From contig VIIQ02000709.1 of assembly GCA_007449985.2 (NCBI GenBank), positions 62,001 through 126,000 on the forward strand: a stretch of 64,000 nucleotides of DNA, in the 5' to 3' direction. Positions 44,528-54,016 of the stretch are shown piece after piece. The DNA is from Desmodesmus armatus (lineage: Eukaryota; Chlorophyta; Chlorophyceae; Sphaeropleales; Scenedesmaceae). A program made the translations under genes and the position numbers. How positions within the stretch are numbered: the first letter of the stretch is position 1; each line of letters opens with the position of its first letter. The notes below the pieces were generated by a model. It was not told where the DNA came from. It did not search any database and was given only the letters and a program-made list of their open reading frames with translations.

Positions 44528-44986
44528 TTACCTAACCTCCAGTTTGTTTAGTCTGTTGCCCAAGTCCTCAACCTTGTGGCAGTGGGGTGGATCCAAGAGG
44601 CCAAGGTTTCTGAATCTTGCACTCACATCACCAAGCACTGGACGTTCACGGCTTTGACGGTCCATCACAGGTAAAGGCAGCTGTAGAACTCTTACAACTC
44701 GTTTGTAAACCTGCAAGCAACCGTCGCTTGACTGCACCTGGCACCTTGACAGCAAGGGATGGATGAATAGAGGTGAGGCGAAGGAAGGTTTGTCAATGAT
44801 TCGTCTGTGCCTCAAGAGTATAATAAGGTATACCAGTAAGACAGTCATATAGGTTGGCAAGCCTGTGGTGTGCATTTCGGATGAGCTGCCACCCAAGTCA
44901 ATGTGACCGTTGGCTGTAGCATACGGTACAAGCGCGTAGTTGGCTTGTTGTACTCTCTTGTGAGCTTGACTGATTTTAGCGTTCAC
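44528..44986 (-). CDS. Hypothetical 152-codon open frame
   Basis: The ATG at 44986 opens a frame with balanced composition (NAKISQAHKRVQQANYALVP), a possible membrane helix (YMTVLLVYLIILL), and a basic end (LGLLDPPHCHKVEDLGNRL). The DNA is less GC-rich than its surroundings, hinting at a foreign origin or an element fragment. No splice sites needed. Not recognised. Confidence 0.35.
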   Translation of the reverse strand: MNAKISQAHKRVQQANYALVPYATANGHIDLGGSSSEMHTTGLPTYMTVLLVYLIILLRHRRIIDKPSFASPLFIHPLLSRCQVQSSDGCLQVYKRVVRVLQLPLPVMDRQSRERPVLGDVSARFRNLGLLDPPHCHKVEDLGNRLNKLEVR

Positions 44987-45632
44987 TGATCATGATGTCA
45001 GCTTTTGCAAAGCAAGCGCGTCAGCAGGTGGGTGGCAGCAGTATGAGCAAGCCTCTGCAGATCACATGGGCAACATTGACAGCGGTAGTGATTCCTGCAC
45101 TGAATGTGTCCTGCAGTGAAGGTCTGATTGGGTTGGCAAGCCATGGGGCTCAGCTTCACAATGTAGGGGTGACTTGTGTATGTTCCCGACTGGGTGAGCC
45201 CTTACTGCCAGCTCAGCACGCCCAGCACAGCTGCTGCGACTAGAGACATCTGAACCGTCTTCATCAGAAATTTAGAGAGCATGCCATGCATCACTGACTG
45301 TTGGCAACCTGGCTGCCAAGACCATCATTTCAGGCTTCTTTGGGCCAAGTTACATCACATGCCCCCTGCTTCCGTCACAGGTTCAGCAACCAGCTGCTGC
45401 TGCATGACCCTTGCAGGGGGTAGGGAAGGACTCATACTGAACTCCCCAGTTCCGCCTGCTGCTGCTGCTGCTGCTAGCTCGGCTGCGCTGCTGCTGCTGT
45501 GTTGGTGGTGCATGCAGGCCCATGCTGCTGCAGTGCAGGCTACCCAGCTGTGCAAACAGTTGACAGGCAGCCCCATGTTGCAGGGGCTGATCCTCGGATG
45601 CTGCCTGCTAATGCTGCCCTCACTGGCGCCCA

Positions 45633-45884
45633 GTGCCGTCCTTCCAACAGCACGACCAAAGCCTCCCTGCTGTAGTGGCTGCTGCGTCTGCTGCTGTCGG
45701 CTTTGCGGTTGCGGCTGCCTTTGACCTTGGGCCGGTGGTGGCGGTCCTGTTGGCTGCATTGCTCTTGATGGAGCTTCTGCTGGCCTGCAGGCAATGGCAG
45801 GGAAGGTGTGGGTTGAGGTTGCGATTGACTGGGTTGTGTCCCCCAGTACAGCTGAGCAGAGCAGCCACTCTCTTCCAGGTCTGA
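45633..45884 (+). CDS. Exon-like frame encoding two hydrophobic helices
   Basis: Reads LPAVVAAASAAVGFAVAAAF, then LGPVVAVLLAALLLMELLLA. It could encode membrane segments or be a by-product of GCTG-rich sequence. The opposite strand also has a long open frame (QRQPQPQSRQQQTQQPLQQ). Undecided. Confidence 0.25.
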   Translation: MPSFQQHDQSLPAVVAAASAAVGFAVAAAFDLGPVVAVLLAALLLMELLLACRQWQGRCGLRLRLTGLCPPVQLSRAATLFQV

Positions 45885-46161
45885 AAGGCTATGGAGCAGG
45901 GCAGGTGAGCTGACGGGGGCCGGGCAGCCAGCCTTACCAGGGTCTAGCAGTTAAGGTTTGTGGCCACATGACGGAGCCAGTCAGCGGCACCATCAGAGTA
46001 TTCAATACTCTGACAAGTTGTCATGACATGTCAAGCAGCAACACCAGCTAAAACTTTCTAAGGGTTGTGGGGCACCACCGACCCCAGCAATTGCCCAAAG
46101 GATCAACGGGGTCATTGCAGGCTGTCCCCAAACAGACCTCCCACACCCTCCTTCACCCCAC

Positions 46162-47075
46162 CTAGCTTGCGATCGGCATACATTGACACACAGCACTGTA
46201 GCTGGATTCCCACTGCTTGGCCTCGCACTGGTCCACCCATGCCGGTGTCCTCAAAGTAGCCAGTTCCCTAGCCTCGACAGCCTTAGCCACCCATTTGGTG
46301 CCCTGCAGGGCCATGTTGTCCTTGACCAGCTCCCACAAAGTGCCGCCCATGGCGTTGTGCTGTTTGCCGAGCTCGTTCCTGGCCTTCGAGCCTGCAGCAG
46401 CGGCGGCAGCAGTGGCAGCAAGGATGCCTTTGCTGTGGATCCCAAGGGCACAGTCACTAGGCGCTTGCAGGCTCCCTTTCTTTGTGAACACCCCTGCTGC
46501 TGCTCTTCCAGCCTGCATTTCTTCACCTCCCAACCTGCGCACAGGCACGACCCAAGCCCTTGGACTTAAGGTACCGCCTCTGCAGTTGCATTTCATAGCG
46601 CAGCTGCTGCCCCTGTGCACCTCCCCCACCTCCTTTCCCCTGCTCTCCCCCCCTTTGTGAGTCCTGGGCTGCTCCTCTGCCGTCCCTATCCCCTCCACCC
46701 CGGGACAGCTCAGATACAAGAGTGTTTCATGAAGTGATCAGTGATCAGCAACAGGATTGCACGTCTACTGATGGGTTGGTTTCGGGTCGACAGTGCCTCC
46801 CCCTGCCCCACACACACTATCCTTGCAGGATGGATCCTAGTGAGCATGCAAGCGTACCCATGCACTCCCTCTGCTGACACACACACACACACCTGTGGCC
46901 GGGAGTGTGAACACCTGTGCCGCCTGTAGGGGGGCGGCAGGGCGTCCCACAGCTGCAGGGACAGCAGCAGCCCCACCTCAAGACAGGGCGCTGCCTGCCG
47001 CTGCTGCTGCTGCTGTGCCCTTAAGACATTGCGCTGCCCCTGCTGCTGCTGCTGCTGTGGTGTCTTGGAGAGCAT
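46162..47075 (-). CDS. Two-exon gene, about 149 aa (47075-46977, 46512-46162)
   Basis: The ATG at 47075 begins a glutamine-rich exon (LSKTPQQQQQQGQRNVLRAQ) ending CLE at GAG|GTGGGG in phase 0. The second exon follows AAATGCAG and reads AGRAAAGVFTKKGSLQAPSD, GILAATAAAAAAGSKARNEL, GGTLWELVKDNMALQGTKWV and AKAVEARELATLRTPAWVDQ before the stop. Composition in the second exon is clearly protein-like. Family not recognised. The join is the only in-phase one seen, but unproven. Confidence 0.55.
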
Positions 47076-48617
47076 GTCGCTGCTGATGCTGTCAGTTATG
47101 TCAGGCGGCTAACCGCTGATGATGCACTATTTGACCTGGCAGGCCACTGCTGCTGTGCTGGTGCCTGCCTGCAGCAGCGGTGGTGGAAGTAGCTGGGACA
47201 AATGTGCTGACAGCTGGTGATGACAGAGGGGGGGGGGGTGCAGGGATGGGGTCCCTGTGGGTTGATGGGTGGAGGCAGGCACATAAGGCACAGTTGGGAG
47301 CTGACAACATCAAGGTCAGGCTAACCGGCATGCAATAAAGCAGACACCACATCTGCATCTCTGCGGTTAGTCACAACCCACACTCTGGACATTTTTTTGC
47401 AAAACTCAAAGCAAGCCTACATACTTTGCGGATGGAACGCCACCTGGCAGTCACAACAAAGGGAATGGAAACAAGAAACACCCTCCTCCACACAGACACC
47501 AACCCCACCTCCCTCTCCTGCTGCTGCCAAGTTGCCACTTGGCAAAGCAGACACACCAGAAGAACAAGGAACCAAAAGCACACCAGCCCACCTTTTTCGC
47601 CGCGCAGGGTTGCTGCATGGCATATGGGGCTTTGCAGGTCTGGCAGCTAGCAGGGAGCTACCAACAGGGAACACGGACCCCTCCAAAACGTGTGTAGCAG
47701 CACCTGCTGGCAGTCTGCAGTGCCTGACATCATGGTGCTGCAGGCTGCTGCTGGCTGTCAAGGCTGCAAGGGTCGCAGCAGGAGGGCTGCCCTCCTCACA
47801 AGCCACCTGTGGGCCTCAGCTGCTGCAGGTGGCTGACAACCAGCATGACATGAACACCGCAGGGACCCCTGGACACACCACAGCATGCCACAGCACGGAA
47901 AGGCACGGCAGAAAGGAGCGGCAGCAAGCAGTGAAGATGAGCGTTCATGATAGGTGCAACCACACTTCCAGCTCAGCTGCTGCTGACAGCTGCTGATCCT
48001 GCAAAGCCTGCACAGAGTGCAGTGGGTGCTGACTGATCACATGAAAAACGGCCAGGGTCCCAACAACGTCACTGCTCACAGCATGGGGGCTCTTGCACAG
48101 CTTGCCAGGCCTTGCCTTGGATGTATGCTGATGCATGAGGAGGGCTGCATGTACCACCCACCTGCTGCAACCAGCACCTGCGCAAGCTGTGACGGCAGGA
48201 CAACGCAGCAGCACTGTGCGCGCACCCGCGCTCCTGCACAGCTGCAATTCCAGCACCGTCAGCAAGGTCCATCACTGCTGCTGCCTTGCGGCATCACCAT
48301 CCTTGTGGAGACCATGCAAGCCCTCCTGGGGAGGGTGTTGTGAGTGGGCAGCACAGAGGGGTGAGAGATGGCGGATGAGTGAAGTGTGCGGCAGGGGTTT
48401 GGTGCAGGATGGGTGGCTGACTGTTGCAACACCAACAAAAGTGGGTGAACTGGTTTGCGCTTGGACTGGAGACAGGCAGGTACGATGTGTCCAGGGAGGG
48501 GTGGTCAGAGGTACACCTCATGGCATGGTGCCGGGCAATACCTTGTTTACGCGATGCAGCTACATGCTCCAAAAGCTGACAGCTGCTGCAGTCATAAGTG
48601 CTTAACGTGGGTTGCAG
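47076..48617. other. No supported gene
   Basis: Overlapping frames on both strands around 47400-48000 have similar, unconvincing composition. A G run lies at 47228-47238. Confidence 0.35.
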
Positions 48618-48709
48618 CGATTGAAGTGCCACAGTTGAAGCAGTTGCGTGTACAGTCAGGGAAGCAGGCTGGTGACCCTCAGGTTCTCCTCAGTGTGGTT
48701 ACCCAAATG
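48618..48709 (+). CDS. Isolated internal exon candidate
   Basis: After GGGTTGCAG the segment reads IEVPQLKQLRVQSGKQAGDP and QVLLSVVTQM, ending at ATG|GTGAGC in phase 0. No neighbours were assigned. Confidence 0.3.
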
Positions 48710-48873
48710 GTGAGCCACAAGGAGGGAGACAGATAAAAAGGTGCCGAACTGGAACACATTGAAGCTTTGTGTGCCTTAGGGCCTGCGGCGCAATCTGCAA
48801 CCGTTGCACATTCGTGTGAGGGATCTGAGATCAGTCACTTCCAACCCTACCAGGCTTATTGACGGATACGTAC

Positions 48874-49038
48874 CTTGTAGCCATCATTTATGTTGATCAC
48901 AATTTCCCGATGGCGATACTCATGTCTGACCACACACGTACGATTCTGCAACTCCCCAACAGTTGTCTGTTGTCTGCTGTCCATCTGCCATACCTTCAGC
49001 AGGCTGCGGTCATAGCCGGTGAATAGCCTATGAGGCAT
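48874..49038 (-). CDS. First-exon candidate resembling a WD40 repeat
   Basis: The ATG at 49038 opens 55 codons: PHRLFTGYDRSLLKVWQMDS, TTVGELQNRTCVVRHEYRHR, EIVININDGYK. The exon ends at an excellent AAG|GTACGT donor. The GYDRSLLKVWQ stretch fits the last strand of a WD repeat (G-x-D-x-x-hydrophobic-x-V-W). Later exons toward lower coordinates were not found. Could be a gene fragment. Confidence 0.4.
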
Positions 49039-50712
49039 TGTATCTCATCAGCAGCAGAAGTCAGGCACAGTGCTCATGCTGCAGCAAACAGGTACACTGT
49101 CCCCTCAGAGCCTGGGCCGTTGTGCTGCAGCTCGCACGCCTGGAGATGCAGCAATCACTCCGGTAGACCACAGTCAATCGGCCTTTCAGCCCAGCCTGAC
49201 AGCGTCGCAGAGCCTGCAGGTCCTCTCTGACACGTGCCTGCCATGCTACAGATCACGGCCAAGGTGCTGCAGCCACTACCTCAGCCAGATGCCTCGCTGC
49301 GGCTCTGCGGCGCAGCGCATCCTCCAGCTGACTGGACCGTTTGCAAGCAGCTGCTGCAGCAGCAGCGTAGCTGCCCTAGGCTGTTTGCGACCAGCTCAGA
49401 AGCTCTTCTCGGCATCTACAGACACGTTGGGCCTTGCGGCAGGCGTGGCAGAGCTGTTGCATGACCATTACAGCTGCTGCAGCACCCTGCAGAAGCTGCA
49501 AGTGCTGAGCATGTCGTGCCCGCGGATGCAGCAAGCTATGCAGGCTCACAGTAGGGCAAGACGTGCTGGGCGCTGCACGCGCACTGCACGCGCACTGCAC
49601 GCGCACTGCGCGCACATGCACAGCTATCAGGGCAGCAGCTGCCTGTGCTGCAGGCGCCTCTGGCCTGACTGCAGGAGCTGGAGGCCAGTGGGGCCATTGA
49701 CATATAGGGGCGGGCGTGCTGGTGCAGCTCAGTGTCTGCACAAACTCAGCTGTGGGGCGTTGTTACAGAGTGAGTGAGGTGAGGCCACAGCTTCAGCAGC
49801 TGAACAGCCCATTGCTGTACTTCTGACCGCCTCGCTTGAGAATGAAACCCCCTTGCGCACAAGGTGCTGTTGGGGGCGGCTTTCAACATGCGCGCTTGGG
49901 GCTTGAGGCACTTACAGCGCGTAGTGTGTTGCGCTGGGCTGCAGACTGCCCACACATGTCAAAGAAGTGGGTAGCTGCTGTTCGCTCCAGCACTGTTTCA
50001 CTGCAGCAGTGGTCGACACGTCATGAACAGCTGCTTCCAGTCCGCTTCCACCTTTGATTGAGTGGCTCTTCTGCTGGGTCCTGCTCTCACTCGGTACCCG
50101 CCGTGTCTGCTGCCACCTTGCTCCTTTCTCTGCTGGTGATGTGCTGCACCATGCCTGCCGTTCGCAGCAATTTCAGGGTGGACCCATGTGGCGACAGGGG
50201 CCACGGCACTGCCGCAATCCAGTACTGACACAACTGCAGCACGGCACATGTGGCGCAGGTGCTCCAGCACACAGCAGTTGCGCCAGCACGGCAGGATGGG
50301 GTGCCACACCATCAAGTGCCAGCAGAGCACAGCAGCCAGCTGACATGCCGTGCCAGGAAGGGCCTTACTGGTGTACCTCCTGGCGGGATGATGGCAAAGG
50401 TGCGGCTGGCTGCTGGCTGAGCAGCAGTCTGGACATGAAGGGGGTGGAGAGGGCAATGTCCGAGCACCTGCTGAAAAAAGGCAGCAGCAGCAGCAGCACT
50501 TGCCAAGCATCTGCTGGGGGTTGCATCATTGCTTCCAGGGGGGGGGGGCATCAGGTTGGTTTGCACCATGGCCACGGTGTCTTCTTCGGCTGGCTCATGC
50601 AACCTGCGGTCAATTGTCTGACGCTGCCCCCCCCCCTCGTGGCCATTATGTTTGTGGTGGACCCCAGCCCTTGTGCCGTCGGTGCATGCTGCTGTGTTTG
50701 TGCCTGTTGCAG
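49039..50712 (+). other. Mixed-frame stretch, possible decayed gene
   Basis: Between 49100 and 49560, frames change twice (RSLGRCAAARTPGDA; AKVLQPLPQPDASLRLCGAA; GLAAGVAELLHDHYSCCSTL), like a decayed paralogue of a family gene. TGCACGCGCAC is repeated in tandem about three times near 49575-49605. At about 50430-50510 a coding-like segment (LDMKGVERAMSEHLLKKGSS) may precede the exon at 50713. Confidence 0.3.
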
Positions 50713-50955
50713 GTTGTCATGCAATGCAGCCCAACTGTGGCCACGGTCAATGATAGTCTTGGCGGCAGCTGCCAGCTTCCTGGCCGCAATGCTGGGGTTT
50801 CAGCTAGCTGGATGCCGGCGCCTGCCATGAACTTTTTCAACGATTGCCAGAGCCCACAGCAGGCGCCTGTGGCGCAACGCGCAGCACTGCGCGTTACTGC
50901 TAGCAGCATGCAGGAGATGACACAGCAGACCAAGGTGGACAGCTTGCTGCACTGA
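50713..50955 (+). CDS. Terminal exon, unrecognised protein
   Basis: After CTGTTGCAG a phase-0 frame of 80 codons reads VVMQCSPTVATVNDSLGGSC, SASWMPAPAMNFFNDCQSP, RAALRVTASSMQEMTQQTKV and ends DSLLH TGA. The composition is clearly protein-like. Upstream exons probably lie at 50.4-50.5 kb. Confidence 0.5.
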   Translation, partial: VVMQCSPTVATVNDSLGGSCQLPGRNAGVSASWMPAPAMNFFNDCQSPQQAPVAQRAALRVTASSMQEMTQQTKVDSLLH

Positions 50956-51830
50956 ACCCATGGCCAGCAGATTGACAGCATCAACCTGGCAGGTAAAGCT
51001 GCGCAGCGACCTTCTGGTGCTTGGCACAACTTGCTTGCTGGCAAACACAATGTCCGCATGCGACTGCATCTGGAGCCAGGCTGGGAGTTGAGTAGAGGGC
51101 CGAGCTTTGCGCAGCTGCACCATATGCACTCAGTAGTGTGCTGCTTGACAAGAGGGTCCAAGCACCATTGGCTGGATTTAGCATCTATGTGGGACAATCT
51201 GCATGTTTGCTGGCAAGGTGCAGTGCGCCTGTTGACACCTGCTTGCCGTGCGCGTGCCAATGCCTCACAATCAAGCTATCCGTCTACTGCTGTGGCCAAA
51301 TTACAACTCTTTGCAGATCTTAAGCTGTACCCAGGAGTGCTGGTTGGGCGGTGGCACACTGGAGTGGCGGCTGCAAGGTGGACAGCCTGCAGCACCAACC
51401 AAACGGCCAACATGTTGACAGCTTTCCCCTGGCAGGTAAAGCTGAGCAAAGACCCGCTGGCGGTTGGCATAATTTGCTTGCGTGCAACCACAATCATACG
51501 TATGCAACTGCATCTGCAGCCAGGCTGGAAGCAGAGGGCTAGGCTAGGCAGCTGCAGCATGAGCACTCAGTACTATGCGGTGTGCTGCTTGACAGGAGGC
51601 AGCGTCACTGCACTACTGGCTGGATTCAGCATCTATGTGGGACATTCTGCATGTGTGCTTGCATTGCACCTTGTCAACTGTTCCCGCACGCCAGTGTCTC
51701 CAAGCAAACTTTTCCCCTTCTGCTGCCGTGGCATCCCACATCATTTTGCAGATCATATGACAAGCATGATGTACCCAGGAGTGCTGGTGGGATGGTGGCA
51801 CGCTGGAGTGGCGGCTGCATGCGTGCGCAC
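50956..51830 (+). repeat. Diverged tandem duplication, period about 442 bp
   Basis: Unit 1 spans about 50965-51375 and unit 2 about 51405-51820. Shared blocks are CTGGCAGGTAAAGCTG, a CTGCATCTG.AGCCAGGCTGG block, TGGATTNAGCATCTATGTGG and GTACCCAGGAGTGCTGGT. A single 275-codon frame reads through both units and repeats LHLxPGW and YPGVLVGxWHxGVAAA, but splice-like motifs within (CAGGTAAAG) argue against one simple gene. Confidence 0.65.
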
Positions 51831-52094
51831 ATGGCAGCTGGCTTTGTTTACAAGGTAAGCCTTGCCGGGCAGGACATCAGTACAGTACAGTACAGTACAG
51901 CAGCCGTGCAGACCTGCAGCAGCCAGGTGGGCACAGCCATGCCAGACGGCTTTGGTAGCAGGACAATCAGTTGTGCCAACAGCGATGCTACTGGCTGTTG
52001 GGCTAGTGTGCTGTGCTGTGCATGGCTGATTTTTTTGTCACCAGGTGCCTCTGTGTTGACGCCTATGTGTTGGCTGCATGTGTGCCTCTTGCAG

Positions 52095-52236
52095 GTCCCC
52101 AGTGCAAGCAGCAAGGCCCAGCACAAGGTAGTCAGCAGTCAACGCAGCAGCAGACCCAAGCGCAATATGTCAGCTGTCCAGGCAGCAGCAGCAGGAGCCA
52201 GCACATCCAGACTGGAGTGTACCTCTTGCAGCACAG
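52095..52236 (+). CDS. Internal exon candidate
   Basis: After CTCTTGCAG the phase-0 frame reads VPSASSKAQHKVVSSQRSSR, PKRNMSAVQAAAAGASTSRL and ECTSCSTG, ending at ACAG|GTGCCG in phase 1. The next acceptor, ACTGCAG near 52567, opens segments in several plausible frames (MQSAVVQSALLQLL; AQMQFALLKAADNAMQW), so the continuation is unclear. Confidence 0.4.
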
Positions 52237-53134
52237 GTGCCGTGTGTGGCGTTGCTTGTTGCTAGCAGCAGCCAAGGGGCTGTGGTGCTGTGGGCTTTCT
52301 TTGTTGGCATTCCCATCCATGTTGTTGAAGCTGAGGGACGTTGTGCTGTGCGCTGCTGTGCCACGTGCAATAGTTAGCCGCCAACATTGTAGTTGGCCAG
52401 GAGGGTGTTTGAAGCTAGCGCAGCAGCAGCATGTTGGTTTGTGAGGACAAAGTGCAGTTCAGGTAGCAACCTGTAGGCTCCTGTCGAGGTTATGTGCACT
52501 TGCTGACCCCAAACGGCAGCTGCTGCAACTGCATGGCTTTGTTTTTTGTTTGCATGTGCACTGCAGGCATGCAGTCAGCAGTGGTTCAAAGTGCATTGCT
52601 GCAATTGCTGTGCTTGCACAGATGCAGTTTGCTCTGTTGAAAGCTGCAGACAATGCAATGCAGTGGAAAGGTGCAGACGATTTGAGCAAAAACTGGACGA
52701 GGCAGCAACGGCCCACAGCCCATGCCTCCCAGTGGTTTGTTGTGACAGTGTACGGGTTTGGTTGTGCAGAGAACATGTACTGGTGGACAACTTGTAGAAG
52801 ACCTTGTTGGGTGTCACAGGGAAGCTTGCAGGGCCCTGCATATCAGCTGCAAGAGTGCTTACGGAACCTGCAAGCAGCCATAACAGTGCGAGGGAAAGAG
52901 CACTGCCAACGAGTGACCGCAACTGCTTGCGGGGCACCCATCAGCAGAAGCACACTCCACTTGATGCAATGGCTGTTGCGCCGGGCGTAGAGAGCAGACA
53001 CTATCAGCAAACATGGTTTGCTTCGTCCCCTGCAGTACTGATATAACATCTCATGCATGTACGAGAGTATTTCCCTTACGATTTTCTCACAGCAGTTAGC
53101 CAAACCCTGTTCTCAGCAGTGGATGTTGTTGATA
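52237..53134 (+). other. Unresolved coding-like sequence
   Basis: From 52567 to 52797 all three plus frames are largely open; one is Cys-rich (CCNCCACTDAVCSVESC) and one reads SQWFVVTVYGFGCAENMYW. One may continue the exon at 52095. Nothing else was identified. Confidence 0.25.
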
Positions 53135-53215
53135 TCTGGAGCGGGCACCGACCCCGCCATCTCCCTGGCAGGCACAAGGCCTTGCCAGGTTGCTCTTTCC
53201 CTTTGAGCTACCAGA
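53135..53215 (-). ncRNA. tRNA-like sequence, copy 2, downstream of the 53.4 kb coiled-coil gene
   Basis: Same fold as copy 1 at 31.0 kb: outer stem TCTGG/CCAGA, D arm GCTC..GAGC, identical long anticodon-position hairpin, and T arm GCGGG/CCCGC. Differences from copy 1 are compensatory in both the outer stem and the T stem. Just upstream on the minus strand a GCCACGC/GCGTGGC hairpin with a TTCG loop (about 53223-53240) is intact here. Confidence 0.55.
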
Positions 53216-53432
53216 TTTTGAGTGGCCACGCCGAAGCGTGGCTCCTCTTTCAGGTGCTGCAGCGTGCGTCAAGCAGCTTGAGGCAGCACCATGGTTGGAG
53301 TGTGTGCAGCCCAAACACAAGGTTTGAGCCGCTGTGTCCCAAGCCCAAGGCCTGGAGACACACTAGAGGCCGCATGCAGAGCATGCAACCCCCTTCAATC
53401 ACCTCCCCCCTATCCTCCCGAAGGAGTCGAGC

Positions 53433-53933
53433 TTAGAAAGCCCAGACCCACGAGGGGGTCCAGGCCTCCACAAACTCTGCCACAGCAGCATACACAGGGT
53501 TGCTGCCTTCAGTGGTGGCATCGACAACAGCAGTTTCCTGCTGCTGCTCGGATGAGCGAGTGATGGTCTGCTGCTCAGGAGCAGGCATGGCAGGCTGCTG
53601 CTGTGAAGCTGCCCATGCCTCTTGCCGCTGCTGCTCCTGCTGCAGGCCCCACTCAGCCCAATCCGTCCCCAGCTGCTGGAGCTCAGGCACTGCCTGCTCA
53701 CAGTGCGAGTACATAGCGTTCAACGCACGCAGCTGGGGCATGCTGGCCCGCTCCAAGTCGACAAGCTCTACCAGTTTGGCAGGCATGTCCTGACGAGGGA
53801 TGCTGGGGTCCAGCAACTCAGCCCGCTTCTCAATGAAGAGGTTCTCGATGTTCCAAAGAACATCAGGAACCCAACTTTGGTTGGAGCCGAGGAAGCTGGG
53901 GCCGGAAGACCGGGAAAGGCGAGATGGTGCCAT
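53433..53933 (-). CDS. Coiled-coil protein with C-terminal W-x-PSW-x-W motif, 166 aa
   Basis: Paralogue of the 33.4 kb gene. The ATG at 53933 lies 79 bases downstream of a GATAAATA box. The N-terminus is Ser-rich (APSRLSRSSGPSFLGSNQS). A helical middle follows (WNIENLFIEKRAELLD, LVELVDLERASMPQLRALN), then a Gln-rich segment and the shared end YAAVAEFVEAWTPSWVWAF. Single exon. The 3' flank, including a block with GCATGCAGAGCATGCAACCC, is conserved with the other locus, and then comes the tRNA-like sequence. Function unknown. Confidence 0.75.
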   Translation of the reverse strand: MAPSRLSRSSGPSFLGSNQSWVPDVLWNIENLFIEKRAELLDPSIPRQDMPAKLVELVDLERASMPQLRALNAMYSHCEQAVPELQQLGTDWAEWGLQQEQQRQEAWAASQQQPAMPAPEQQTITRSSEQQQETAVVDATTEGSNPVYAAVAEFVEAWTPSWVWAF

Positions 53934-54008
53934 TGTAAGCTTGTATGTTTGTTGTGGGTTGCTTGTTGATTGTTGGGCAATCAGTGAATGTAGGTGTCAA
54001 CCCTGGGG

Positions 54009-54016
54009 TATTTATC
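54009..54016 (-). promoter_or_regulatory. TATA-like box of the 53.4 kb coiled-coil gene
   Basis: The minus strand reads GATAAATA, 79 bases before the ATG, matching the 80-base spacing at the 33.4 kb paralogue. The leader in between is CA-rich in both. Confidence 0.5.
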
